From assembly GCA_021292165.1 (NCBI GenBank), contig CM037877.1, positions 217,971,350-218,035,349 on the forward strand: 64,000 bases of DNA, given 5' to 3'. Positions 21,980 to 31,716 of the stretch are shown here, one piece after another. A model generated the notes under the pieces. It had not been told where the DNA came from. It ran no database searches and saw only the letters and a list, made by a program, of their open reading frames with translations. Source of the stretch: Shinisaurus crocodilurus. Its lineage: Eukaryota; Chordata; Lepidosauria; Squamata; Shinisauridae. Positions within the stretch are counted from its first letter, which is position 1; every line of letters starts with the position of its first letter. Made by a program: the position numbers and the translations under genes.

Positions 21980-23452
21980 TCATCATCATCAGGCGATCAC
22001 TCGTGACCGAGTAAGATTGTCTTCCGGGATAAAAGGAGGAAATTCTAAAGAAGATTGTGTAGACTCTAGCGATGGGTCCGTAAGTGACTGTGGAGGCCAA
22101 TTCTAGATCCACACAGCTTCCCACAGTGAGGACACAGGTTACCAGATAGAAGATGGTCCTGTAAAGGATTCATTTGACGTGCTTTTCGCTTAGCACGTTT
22201 CTCCCTTTCACCTTGCACTCGGGCTTCTTCAAAGTCCATGGAACCTTTGTGAAAGGCCAACCTCCATTTAGATCGTTCATGGGCCAGAGCTTCCCAGTTT
22301 TCGATGTTTATATTGCATTTTTTTAGATTAGCCTTATGAACATCTTTAAACCTCTTATATTGACCACCGATATTCCGCTTTCCATCCTTGAGTTGGGAGT
22401 AAAGTAACTGCTTTGGGAGACGGCAGTCAGGCATTCAAACAACATGACCGGTCCACTGAAGTTGGTGTTGAAGGATCATTTTTTCAATGCTAGTAGTCTT
22501 TGCTTCTTCCAGTACACTGACATTTGTTCGCCTATCTTCCCAAGTAATTTGCAGGATTTTCCGGAGGCAACGTTGATGAAACCTTTCAAGGAGGTGGAAG
22601 TGACGTTTATAGATAGTCCATGTTTCGCAGGCATACAATAAAGTTGGTAATACAATGGCTTCATAAACCAGTGTTTTGGTCTTCTTACAAATATCCCGAT
22701 CCTCGAACACTCTATGTTTCATTCGAGAAAATGCGGCACTTGCGGAGCTCAGACGATGCTGGATTTCACTGTCGATGTTAGCTGTAACAGAAAGATAGCT
22801 GCCAACATAGAGAAAATGATCGACATTTTCCAGTATTGTCCCGCCAAGCTGGATAGATGGCATCACCAAAGGATTGGCTTGCACTTGCTGATGAAGCACT
22901 TTGGTTTTTTTGATGTTAAGTGAGAGACCAAGTTTTTCGTATGCTTCTGCAAAAGCATTTAGGATAGTTTGGAGATCATCCTCTGAATGTGCGGAGACCA
23001 CATTATCATCAGCATACTGAAGTTCCACAACGGAGGTTGTAATTACCTTACTTTTTGCTTTCAGCCTGCTGAGATTAAAAAGCTTTCCATCTGTTCGATA
23101 TATAATTCCCACACCAGTGGGAAGTTTCCCCTTGACAAGATGTAAAACCATGGCGATGAAATGGCAAATAATGTTGGGGCGATAACACATCCCTGTTTAA
23201 CACCTGATCCCACTTTAAATGGAGCACCATGAGAGCCGTTGTTGTCCAAAACCGTTGCCGTCATGTTGTCATGGAGAAGTCGCAAGATATTCACAAATTT
23301 ATTGGGGCATCCAATTTTCATAAGGATAGTCCAGAGAGCTGTACGGTCTACAGTATCAAAGGCCTTAGCCAAATCGATAAATGCCATATAAAGGGGTTGA
23401 TTTTGCTCCCGGCATTTTTCTTGGAGCTGACGTGCAGTAAAAATCATGTAAT
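21980..23452 (-). mobile_element. LINE 3' end, zinc-finger RT family, copy B (5' truncated)
   Basis: Identical 3' end to copy A but about 200 bp longer at the 5' side, reaching the start of the reverse transcriptase motif A region. The 5' boundary is placed where the protein similarity (IFTARQLQEKCREQNQPLYM) begins. Flanks differ from copy A. No clear target duplication. Confidence 0.82.
22066..23452 (-). pseudogene. LINE reverse transcriptase pseudogene (copy B), one stop and one frameshift
   Basis: Motif A is present as YMAFIDLAKAFDTVDR, then GVKQGCVIAPTLFAI (motif B), YADD (motif C) and the same C-terminal C2H2 finger as copy A. Two lesions separate it from copy A. A CGA codon has become TGA at about 22434-22436 (CG to CA on the plus strand). 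One A is missing from the GATGAAAATGG tract at about 23157, which shifts the frame after motif B. The open parts are therefore 22066-22434, 22435-23190 and 23061-23452. Copy B alone supplies the upstream part missing from copy A. Confidence 0.85.
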
Positions 23453-23743
23453 TAAACAAATAAGATTGATTCGTAGTAGTACCTCTAATAGTACCATTAG
23501 AGGCACTATTGAAATATAGCTATTGAACATCCCTGCACTTTTCCTGGGACAACAACTCCTGCTCTCAAATTTCTTTTTATACTCAGTTTATGAATAAGAA
23601 GCTGGAGGGAGTAGAAAATAAAGATAAGAACCCCAGATGATAAAGGGTATTTCTTTTATTTACCTCTTATTTCATTTGAGAACAATACTAGTCCCACAGC
23701 AAGGCTTGAAGACACATGAATGAGCAACCTTATTGGTCTGTTT
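23453..23743. other. No gene recognised
   Basis: Short anonymous stretch between the LINE and the 5S-derived block. A small inverted repeat AGTAGTACCTCTAATAGTAC / GTACCATTAGAGGCACTATT lies near 23475-23510. Confidence 0.4.
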
Positions 23744-23838
23744 GTGGTCAGGGCCTAGATGGGAGACTGCTACGGAACCTGGTGCTTGCCATCTTGAGTT
23801 CCATGATAGAAAAAGGCAGGATATAAATGTAGTAGATG
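23744..23838 (+). repeat. 5S rRNA-derived SINE remnant
   Basis: GGTCAGGGCCTA, GATGGGAGACTGC, GGAACCTGGTGCT follow the order of the 3' half of vertebrate 5S rRNA, including the box C-like GATGGGAGAC. About 12 bases between the first two blocks are missing. It then runs into CCATCTTGAG...GGCAGGATATAAATGTAG, a LINE-type tail. This is a decayed SINE, not a 5S gene. Confidence 0.6.
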
Positions 23839-24061
23839 CAGGCACACATTGTATGGTAAAAGAGGATCCCCAACCATCCAATGCTTCCTTTCAAACATTA
23901 ATGCGATGGTAGGAACTCATGTTTTTATTTTTCATTTTAATGTGTCACCAACAGTCATTACACAGTTCTCTCATTTAGACATCTTCTCAAGACTCATCCT
24001 TTCACATAGGCTTTCCCTGAAGTGTGACCCAGCCAGCTATGGTCTGTAGCACACAGTAGAC

Positions 24062-24184
24062 CAGTGTTCTCCAACCTTGGGTCCCCAGATGTTTTTGGCC
24101 TACAACTCCCAGCATGCCCCAGCCAGCATAGCTGGCTGGGGCATGCTGGGAGTTGTAGGCCAAAAACATCTGGGGACCCGGCTT
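24062..24184. mobile_element. hAT-type palindromic MITE, ACTCCCA family, copy 3 (right terminus lost)
   Basis: CAGTGTTCTCCAACCTTGG starts the left arm. A near-perfect palindrome pairs CCCAGATGTTTTTGGCCTAC with GTAGGCCAAAAACATCTGGG around CAGCCAGCATAGCTGGCTGG. A perfect 8-bp duplication CAGTAGAC lies at 24054-24061 and 24185-24192. The right arm ends early: it has GGGGACCCGGCTT instead of the expected inverse of the left terminus, yet the duplication directly abuts it. Confidence 0.88.
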
Positions 24185-24857
24185 CAGTAGACCATGCAGT
24201 TTTATTGCTGATTGACATGTTTATGATTGTGTTGTTTCATTGTTATGCTTTATTGTTATTTTGATTATATATTTTATGGTCACCTCTGATACAGCTAGAG
24301 AAAGCAGTATATAAAGCTGAGTAACAAAATCAAATGAATAAGTGAGAATCAGTGGACATCATAGATTAACCTTTCATTCACCCACCAATTCTCCTTTATA
24401 TATGTCCACCCCACCATCTGTTTTTATTTGACATTTTCCTCAGCTGGGCTCCAAATGCAGAAATAAGCCTGACTGAGGAGGAAATGACCAGGTGCTTAAC
24501 TCCTCCTTCTCCATTTGTAGTGGAGAATCAATGGGGCAGAAGGAGTTCAGCACCCTCCTTCACTCTGATCGTCACCTGTAAGTGGCCCCACCTGTTATCT
24601 CAGCAAAGTTGGGTTTTGGAACAGGCATTTGCCAAGATAATATCTTTTTCTGTCCTGAGCATCCCTTTGAATTACAGTATAGTCACTATCTTCTATAGAA
24701 GAGCTCATAATTCAGTGGTGACTCATCTACTATCAGCCTGAAACAGTGAGCAGAAAGTTGTGGCTACAAAATTTGAGGCTTCCCTACTACCCATATAAGC
24801 AAAGACTGATGTTTGAGGATAGCAAGCCTGAACTGATGACATGTGCACAGTCTAGAG

Positions 24858-24991
24858 CAGAGTGGTCAACTTGTAGCCCTCCAGATGTGTTGGCCTACAA
24901 ATCCCATCAGCCCAAACCAACATAGCCAATGGTGAGGTATGATGGGAGATGTAGGCCAAAACATCTGGAGAGCATAAGTTGACCTCCCCTG
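24858..24991. mobile_element. hAT-type palindromic MITE, ACTCCCA family, copy 4
   Basis: Left end CAGAGTGGTCAACTTG, right end reverse complement CAGGGGAGGTCAACTTATGC. Arms contain CCAGATGTGTTGGCCTAC and GTAGGCCAAAACATCTGG. Flanks GTCTAGAG (24850-24857) and GTCTAAGG (24992-24999) match at 6 of 8 positions. Confidence 0.82.
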
Positions 24992-25121
24992 GTCTAAGGA
25001 ATTGCTGAGAGTATGAACAAGCACTAAAAAGTAGAAGTGTGTTGTGGTGGCAGTGTTGCAATATCCATGCATATACATGTTCAGATACAGAAGATGAATA
25101 TCTCTTTACCTTTGATCACTC

Positions 25122-25358
25122 TTATTTATTTATTACTTTTATATCATGCCTTTTTTCTTGCAAGGAACCCAAGGCAGCTCACATAATCATCATCATCTTC
25201 TCCATTTTATCCTCACAACAACCCGGTGAAGTAGGTTAGGCTGAGAGTCAGTGACTGGCCCAGAGTCAACCAGTGAGCTTCATGGCCAAGTGGGGACTAG
25301 AACCCAGGTCTCCCAAGTCCCAGTCCAACACTCTAACCACTAGGCCACACTGGCTCTA
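25122..25358 (-). repeat. tRNA-derived (MIR-like) SINE
   Basis: Read on the minus strand it starts AGAGCCAGTGTGGCCTAGTG. It has a box A-like TGGCCTAGTGG (25337-25347) and a box B-like GGTTCTAGTCC (25294-25304), the split RNA polymerase III promoter of a tRNA-derived head. A conserved middle (GGCCAGTCACTGACTCTCAG) follows, then a GGCATGATATAAAAGTAATAAATA tail. A truncated second copy lies at 30867-30966. Confidence 0.82.
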
Positions 25359-26771
25359 TTTTATAGTTCTTTTTAGGAATAATACAGTCTATGAAGTACT
25401 TCATTCAGGAACTGCATGAAGTCTAGCATCATGCATATGAAAATCACAATCAGCAAAGGAAAGACAGATGAGAATGGGTAAATCAGATTTGATTCTGATT
25501 TATAGACCAGATTTACTTTAAGTCTAATTCTGGTCATGATTTTTGTTGTTGCTGATTTCATTCAAATCAAACCAGGAACTTTCATCTGCTCACTATACAG
25601 TAGTCACCCAAACACTAAATGAGTTATAAACTTTGGATCTGTTCACCTGGACTCTCTGCAGAGAAACCTCTGACCTAAGGGTAATGTTACTCTTTTCAGA
25701 GGCATTCGTGTGATAAAGAAATTGGGAAATAGTGTTTTGATGCTCCCAGAAATATATTTCAAAGCTGAAACAATAACACTTGGTGCTTCTCTTGAATTCT
25801 AGTTTGTTTGTAGAATCAGCCTTTCTCTCAAATCAAGGAGGATCCCTATAGGGCATTCTTTTCTCTCTTGCTCTCTTTATTCTTCAGATGTGCATAATAC
25901 CCTTTTTTATTTCTTTGCCTTTCAAAGGTTTTTATCCAAATCTATCATGGCTTGAAAATATTTCCCATCTTCTCTCCCATTTTAATAACTTAATTGCAGG
26001 TCTGTGTTGATAGACAAATTAGGGCAGGTCAAAAGAGAGCCAAAAAATATCTAAGAAGAATTAGACACTTATACGAGAAGCAACTAGCTTTGGAGAGATT
26101 AATCAAATTATATTGGCTGGCTATATGCCTAAGGCATGCTTGATACGCTCACGTACAACATTATCCACAGCCCTAGTTTCAGCAGAGATATGGTTATTAT
26201 TATTTTTAACCTGCAAAGCAAACACTCACCACACGTCTCCTTGTCAGAGGCTGAGGAAGTATGCAGTTTCTCTAACATATTCTTACTTTTAAAGTCATCT
26301 TTAAAAATACTGGCATCAGAGGTTGGCACCATCAGGTGCTTGCTGATGTCCCCAGTCCTCCAGAGGGTCCGCCACCCTGCTCCTCTTATCTTGAGGCAGG
26401 CAGGTACCAGCCTAGGAGATGGGGAAAGCATTGCTGCTGGTCTAGCATTGCTGCTGGTGCCTGCCACCCACCACCTTCACACACACACTACCTATGGGCC
26501 CCCAATGGAGCATTTTCCAGTGCAACACTGTTGAAGCCCCAGGGGCATTGTGGGGGAATTAAAATGGTAGGCACCATCAGCAATGCTGGACTGGCTTTTT
26601 TCCTATTACTGGTGCCCATCTGCCCCAAGGTCTGGGGACTACCCTGAGCTAAGCTACTGTTACCCAGAAGACCTTTATAGACTTCTCCTCCACAGCCAAT
26701 GGGGACAGGCTTTGCTGGCTACAGAGCAGAGCTGCTGTCACCACCACCAGAAGAAGGAGCTCACTGGCTCC
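25359..26771. other. No gene recognised
   Basis: Anonymous DNA. Open frames at 26129-26882 on both strands overlap each other, have mixed composition and show no domain. A CA-rich stretch lies near 26480-26490. Confidence 0.35.
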
Positions 26772-26780
26772 ACTAGCTCT

Positions 26781-27205
26781 GGGGCTGTCATAAATCTGTC
26801 CAGTTTCAAGATAAGCCATCGTCGTTATCACAGTCCGAGTGTCGAAGCCAAAATATATCAGTCCAAAACAGAGCAAACATAAACCAGTTAGGGATCAGGC
26901 AAGGTCGTGGTCAGGGTCGTTCCAATGATCAAAGGTACAGGAGTCTGAGGTCAGGAATATCAGGAGCGTCTGGCTGTAGCTGTAACAAACAATTGCTTCC
27001 AGCATCTGAGCGTGTTTGGGACCTGCCTTTTGTGCCAGCGCTGATTGGTAAGGCTGCCCAGCTGGGTCAGGCTGCACTTAGCCTGACCCCACCCCAAACA
27101 CACTCCGGCCCGGCTGGTCTCTGTCTGACCTACTGGAGGCACAACAGGGGCAGAGCAGAACCAGGCAGAGCTGTTGCGACACAACTGCCCAGGAGGGTGG
27201 ACTTT
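26781..27205 (-). mobile_element. Candidate LTR or other insertion, CG-rich
   Basis: On the minus strand a TGTGTCGCAACAG...TTTATGACA block (27183 to about 26789) has TGT/ACA ends like a solo LTR. A 9-bp direct repeat ACTAGCTCT lies at 26772-26780 and 27206-27214, bracketing a slightly larger interval. The two readings give different boundaries, so the element class is not settled. No coding motif. Confidence 0.35.
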
Positions 27206-27214
27206 ACTAGCTCT

Positions 27215-28301
27215 CCTGCTGAGGGATCCACCCATGCAGGCTGCCAAAGGCCCCAGCAAACCTGGTGCCAATCCTGATCATAGGATTTTAGACTGGGATC
27301 CATATGATATATTGCTTCCACTACTAGTGGAATTCTTTAGAATTAGACACACTGGACATTTGGGGATAAATCTACATTGTTTCTAGGTTTGCAGAGGTCT
27401 CTCAGATGCCCTTTTCTGTCATGATCCCTTCCAACTAGATAGCCAATGGCACACGTAGCACAGTAGCTACTACCAAATAACAATGGTGGTCTGGCTCAAG
27501 TGCTGGACAAAATGAACACACACAGTTTTACTATCAGTTCTGTATTTTAAATAAATAGATGTTTACTCAGATTTTTATGATATGAACTGGCCTATGCCTG
27601 CTGTTGTTTTTTTAATTTAAGCTGAAGTTTTAAATTGTTCTATACTGTGTTGGAAAAAATTGGCCTTAAAATGGTTCTTTGCTTAGAATGTTTATTTTAT
27701 TATGTTTCTGATGTAGATAAGCTGCCTTGCTAGGACTATGCCCTAAAGGACTGCCTAAAAATCCCTGAACGAATTAATGAATGAATAAAAACTATCACAA
27801 GCATTTGAAAAAGAGAGCTTCAGCTACTGGGCAGTATAGAAAAGGAATAAATAAATAAGTATAGATAATAAATATTCCTAGTATTACCCAGCCAGTACCT
27901 ACATTGCTGCCAAAATATGAGAACGAGCAAGCAAGGAAAATAACTTACTTATGATTATATTGTTCTCTAAAACATTTGCCTCTGCAGGAACTGCATTTTA
28001 TTCCTTTTCATAAATAAAATACCACTGGGATTACTTACTCTTAATTGGAGATGCTACCAAATTTTGTAATTAGCTTGTTGGTCAAAACCCATGCATTTGT
28101 AATGCTAACCTATGTAGCGAACTTGGATCGCTGTCTTACATTTGTTATTAATTAATTCATTATTAATTTTGGATAGATTGTGAGCTTTGGAGCATGTGCA
28201 AACTGGATCTAAATGGCAGCATTTCCGCACATGTGATGATGTCACTCAGTGGCACCATAATCTCTCTTCCATATACCAATTGGTAACAGAAAGTAAGCAT
28301 T
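27215..28301. other. No gene recognised
   Basis: AT-rich DNA with an AATGAATGAATAAA-like stretch near 27776 and AATAAATAAATAAG near 27848. No inverted ends or coding motifs. Confidence 0.4.
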
Positions 28302-28601
28302 GACCTGACTCGCACGATCACCACAGCCCACTGTGCCTTATTTAAGCCACGGTGGGTTGTGGCACCTGCAGGCACCAGGTTGTTGCTTCAAGCCCCAACC
28401 ATGGTTTCTCATGTCATCCAAACCTGGTGAGGATGGCTTGTTGGGGTGGTTAACAAACCATCTCATAACTCTACAACAGGCCATGGGCCCCGTGCCCAGT
28501 GAGGGTAATTAGGGAAATCGGCTGGCAAGTGACCAGTATGCACTGGGTGATTAACAAGCTACTGTGGCTTATTAACCACCCTCATGTGGTGCAAATTGGC
28601 C
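28302..28601. mobile_element. PIF/Harbinger-like MITE relative (degenerate)
   Basis: Starts GACCTGACTCGCACGATCAC and continues with CACAGCCCACTGTG and TTATTTAAGCCAC, matching the arms of the element at 35006-35370. The right end (reverse complement GGCCAATTTGCACCACATGA) is a looser match. Target duplication not clear; boundaries approximate. Confidence 0.5.
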
Positions 28602-28624
28602 AATTAAGTAAGAAGGCCACGTGG

Positions 28625-28941
28625 CACATAGTATCATAAAGACCAGTGTTTTAATTTAATTTGAGATCTCGTTCTGCATATACAAGTTTTTGCACATGTG
28701 CAATATTAAACTGCATTCTGGGAGCTGTGGTTTGCAATCCCGCAATGTGTCATGCATCACTATATTATGTTGGAAACAACCTATCAGGAGGGAGTACATA
28801 ATATAGTGATGCATGACACATTGCGGGATTGCAAACCACAGCTCCCAGAATGCAGTTTAATATTGCACATGTGCAAAAACTTGTATATGCAGAACGAGAT
28901 CTCAAATTAAATTAAATCACTGGTCTTTATGATACTATGTG
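28625..28941. repeat. Near-perfect inverted repeat, 146-bp arms, 25-bp spacer
   Basis: Left arm 28625-28770, right arm 28796-28941. Only one mismatch was found by eye (T at the left against A in the inverse of the right, next to GACCAGTG). Spacer 28771-28795. No convincing target duplication lies outside. The outer 31 bases of the right arm and its flank recur at 30199-30229. Confidence 0.92.
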
Positions 28942-29118
28942 GTGCTAGAACTTTTATCCAAGATTACATGGATGAATTCATTACTTTCAAGGAAATAACA
29001 CCTTAACTTTTAAATTTCTTTTTAAACATCTATTTGGGAGTCCCCTCTCCCCACAAGTATCTCCATAGTTACTCCTTAGCTTTGAAAGAGCAAAACCATA
29101 ATGGAAGTTAACTTAGGG

Positions 29119-29189
29119 CAGCATGCTGTCTGGGGACGATGGGAGTTGTAGTCCAACACATCTGGAGGGCACCCAGTTGGGGAAGGCTG
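29119..29189. mobile_element. hAT-type MITE, ACTCCCA family, copy 5 (71-bp deletion form)
   Basis: Only one arm is complete: GATGGGAGTTGTAGTCCAAC...CACCCAGTTGGGGAAGGCTG. Flanks ACTTAGGG (29111-29118) and AATTAGGG (29190-29197) match at 7 of 8 positions, so both termini are in place despite the internal loss. Confidence 0.75.
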
Positions 29190-29515
29190 AATTAGGGCAA
29201 ACAGGAGGTGATAACAGTATCACATTCCCTCCTCCACTTTAACAGTCAAAGTGCTTTTGTTTATTTATTTTAATGTACTTTGCTTTGAATAGCATTTTTT
29301 AGAAAAGCAATTCATCATAAGTATGTATATGCTATCATGGTTATTTCTGCTGCTATCTGCTCACACTCTACTGTGTAATGTGATTGGACTTTATGGGTAA
29401 GATCTGGCTACTTGCAGCCTTTCTGTCATTAGCCAGAACTGTAAGCTTTCTAATAACATTATCATGGATTTGCAAGCATCCAGATTATTTCATAAGATGG
29501 AAACAACATTAATTA

Positions 29516-29983
29516 GGGCCGGTTCACACAACATGGGAACCACGGGGGAGCAGAAGCCCCCCGCGGTTCCCGTGTCATGCGAATTCCGGCCGGGGGCACC
29601 CCTGTAGGACGGACACACGCGGGAAGCACGCAAAGTGACCATGGGCGGTAGAGGGGTAAGCCCCTACTGCGTGTGGCCAACCTGCCATGCGAACAGTGGG
29701 TGGCCATCCCGCGGGGGCCTCCCATGGCCGCACAGAGGTGGCAGCCCAGAGCGGCTGAAGCTGCAGCCGCTCCAGCAGCCTGTAGCGCCAAACGGCCCCT
29801 CTGGGCATCCCGAGCTGCCGCCCCCTAGCGCCGGGAGGCCCGCACTGTGGTGTGGGGACTGCTGGCTCCACCAGGGTCCGCCCATGCACGCGGGGCGCAG
29901 GTCATATGCAGCGCCCCGCCAGACCCCACGGACGTCCCCGTGGTGCCTCCCCCGCTCACCGCCCGGGTCGTATGAACCGGCCC
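29516..29983. mobile_element. PIF/Harbinger-like MITE, GC-rich, TTA duplication
   Basis: Starts GGGCCGGTTCACAC and ends GTATGAACCGGCCC, an inverted pair. TTA flanks both ends (29513-29515, 29984-29986). A 3-bp TTA duplication with GGGCCGG ends is the PIF/Harbinger signature. The 468-bp body is strikingly GC-rich against AT-rich flanks, and its several long open frames are by-products of that composition. No transposase or Myb-like domain recognised. Confidence 0.85.
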
Positions 29984-30198
29984 TTAGCCTCTAATTATAC
30001 GCTGTAAGGCACCAAGCGTAACATTCTGGGTTGCTTGCACATGTTTTCTTTTCCTTTGTATTTCTAATTCGTTGTCTGCTTTTCTATTTTTTAATAAATA
30101 AATAAATAAACAAACATACGTTGCTTGTTCAAAGTGCTTCTGACATTTTGCCTGTGGGTTCCAAATATGTGTTATGCCTCTTTTAAGTTTTAAAATAC

Positions 30199-30229
30199 CA
30201 CTGGTCTTTATGATACTATGTGGTGCTAG
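30199..30229. repeat. 31-bp exact repeat of the 28.9-kb palindrome edge
   Basis: Identical over 31 bases to 28918-28948, including seven bases beyond the palindrome arm. An inverted version of the same edge begins at 28625. Confidence 0.9.
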
Positions 30230-30497
30230 TCATTGAAGGGTGTTCTGAGAGAAGGTGGGCAGGAATGGAGGAAGGGAAACATAGACCTTGCTCCCCAGAG
30301 TACACTAGGGATGGGGAGAAATGAACATACTTTCAAATAGGGGTGTACAATTTCACCTCGAAATCGGCCCCGCTAACGCCTGCACGAGGCTCGCAAGGAC
30401 TTACCTTGTCCCCGGGGCAGCTCACCTCTCTGCGGTGAGCTGCCCGCGGCGCCCGCGCAGATCCCATCGCATCACTTCCGGCACGCCGGAAGTGACG

Positions 30498-30646
30498 CAA
30501 CGGGACCCTGCGCCGGTGCGCTGGACCCCCGTGCTACGTTTTTGGTGGGGAAACCAGGGCAACAGGGCTTAAACAGCCCTGTTGCCCTGGTTTCCCCACC
30601 AAAAACGTAGTGCAGGGGTCCAGCGCACCGGCGCAAGGTCCCGTCG
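30498..30646. repeat. GC-rich palindrome inside hAT-like element
   Basis: Arms about 30498-30569 and 30575-30646 around the spacer TAAAC. The inner 35 bases of each arm (30535-30569 and 30575-30609) are exact inverses; the outer part has a few mismatches. Two smaller hairpins precede it: GGGCAGCTCAC / GTGAGCTGCCC near 30416-30448 and CACTTCCGG / CCGGAAGTG near 30473-30494. Confidence 0.9.
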
Positions 30647-30866
30647 CCGGCGGCTCGAGTGGCGCGGAGAGCAGCTCTACACTGCTCAGAAGATCGAGAC
30701 GGGGGCGCCACCATGGAGAGAAGAGGTGGCAGAGAGGCGGCCCCCCTGACAGGTTCGTGACTACCACTACTTTCAAACCAGAACACGGTTATCCTTCAAA
30801 ATTCGCACCTCTCTGAATTTTGCAAAGGAGTTTTCCAATCAAAAAAATACAAACAGAAATGCAGAT

Positions 30867-30966
30867 ATTTTATTTATTTATTTATTACATTTATACCCCG
30901 CCTTTTTTCCTGCAAGGAACCCAAAGTGGCTTACATAATCATCATCCTCCTCTCCATTTTATCCAA
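30867..30966 (-). repeat. Truncated tRNA-derived SINE, 3' part only
   Basis: Matches the tail side of the SINE at 25122-25358 (TTTATTTATTTATTACATTT, CCTGCAAGGAACCCAAAGTG, CATAATCATCATCCTCCTCT). The tRNA-like head is missing. Confidence 0.75.
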
Positions 30967-31238
30967 AGTGCAAACAATACTGCATATATTAGGGGAAATA
31001 ACATTCAAAATGCATTATATCATATCAGGGAAATTGCTTACAGAAATGTGTATATTGGGCAAAACTGCATACACAAAAAGCATGTGTTAGGAGATATGTT
31101 CACAAATTTGCATACACTCTTAAAGCAACAACAGCAACGCCAACCCCTCAATGCTCAGGATGAACTGAACTTAAGATTGGAAAAATGAGAAACTGAGAGA
31201 ACCTAAAATTGATCGATTTATCCATCCCTAGAGTACAC

Positions 31239-31708
31239 TTCCCTGATGGTACATTCAAGCTTTGCCTGGCATGCTGTTAACCAGCAGTGAATGACAGTGA
31301 ATATCCCATGATTAAAGACTGGTCAAGTTTCAGTTTCTGTTAACATGCCCTCTCTTAATTAATTTATGCCCTCAGCGCCTGAGAGAAAGAGAGAGAAAAT
31401 TCTACTAGACCAACATGGTATGCTGTCACAAATACTTTTATTTAAGTTTTCACAGTGCCATACAAAATAAGAATCTGGGCTCATAGAGAGGCACTGATAG
31501 CTAATTCTCACACTCAAGACTGGCTTCTTTCCCCCCAACAAGCGCTCTGGTCTGGATGACACCATTAACACTGGGAATGGATCATGTGAACTTACAAAAT
31601 GTAGCATTCAAAACCGGAGCTTCTGTTTGTGGCAAATCACTATCCATCATCTTATTCTGAGGAGGGGTGGGGAAAGCAGCCCTTCTCAGGCAAAATGTGT
31701 GGATCAAC
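31239..31708. other. No gene recognised
   Basis: Anonymous stretch; a short GAGAGAAAG purine run near 31381-31397. Confidence 0.4.
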
Positions 31709-31716
31709 CATTAGAC

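Larger units (their letters stand above)
30306..31230. mobile_element. hAT-like element, TAGGGATG family, copy 4, 925 bp
   Basis: Starts TAGGGATGGGGAGAAATG and ends ATTTATCCATCCCTA. A perfect 8-bp duplication GAGTACAC lies at 30298-30305 and 31231-31238. Inside, TAGGGGTGTACAATTTCACC near 30337 looks like the start of a second, nested or rearranged family member. A GC-rich palindromic core and a SINE fragment (30867-30966) follow. No intact transposase frame. Confidence 0.82.

Noticed and set aside
25122..25358. tRNA gene
   Set aside because: Box A and B-like motifs are present, but the cloverleaf does not close; it continues into a SINE body and tail.
29513..29986. Cluster of overlapping GC-rich open frames that might look like an exon
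   Set aside because: They lie entirely inside a TTA-flanked inverted-repeat element and occur on both strands, as expected from GC-rich composition.
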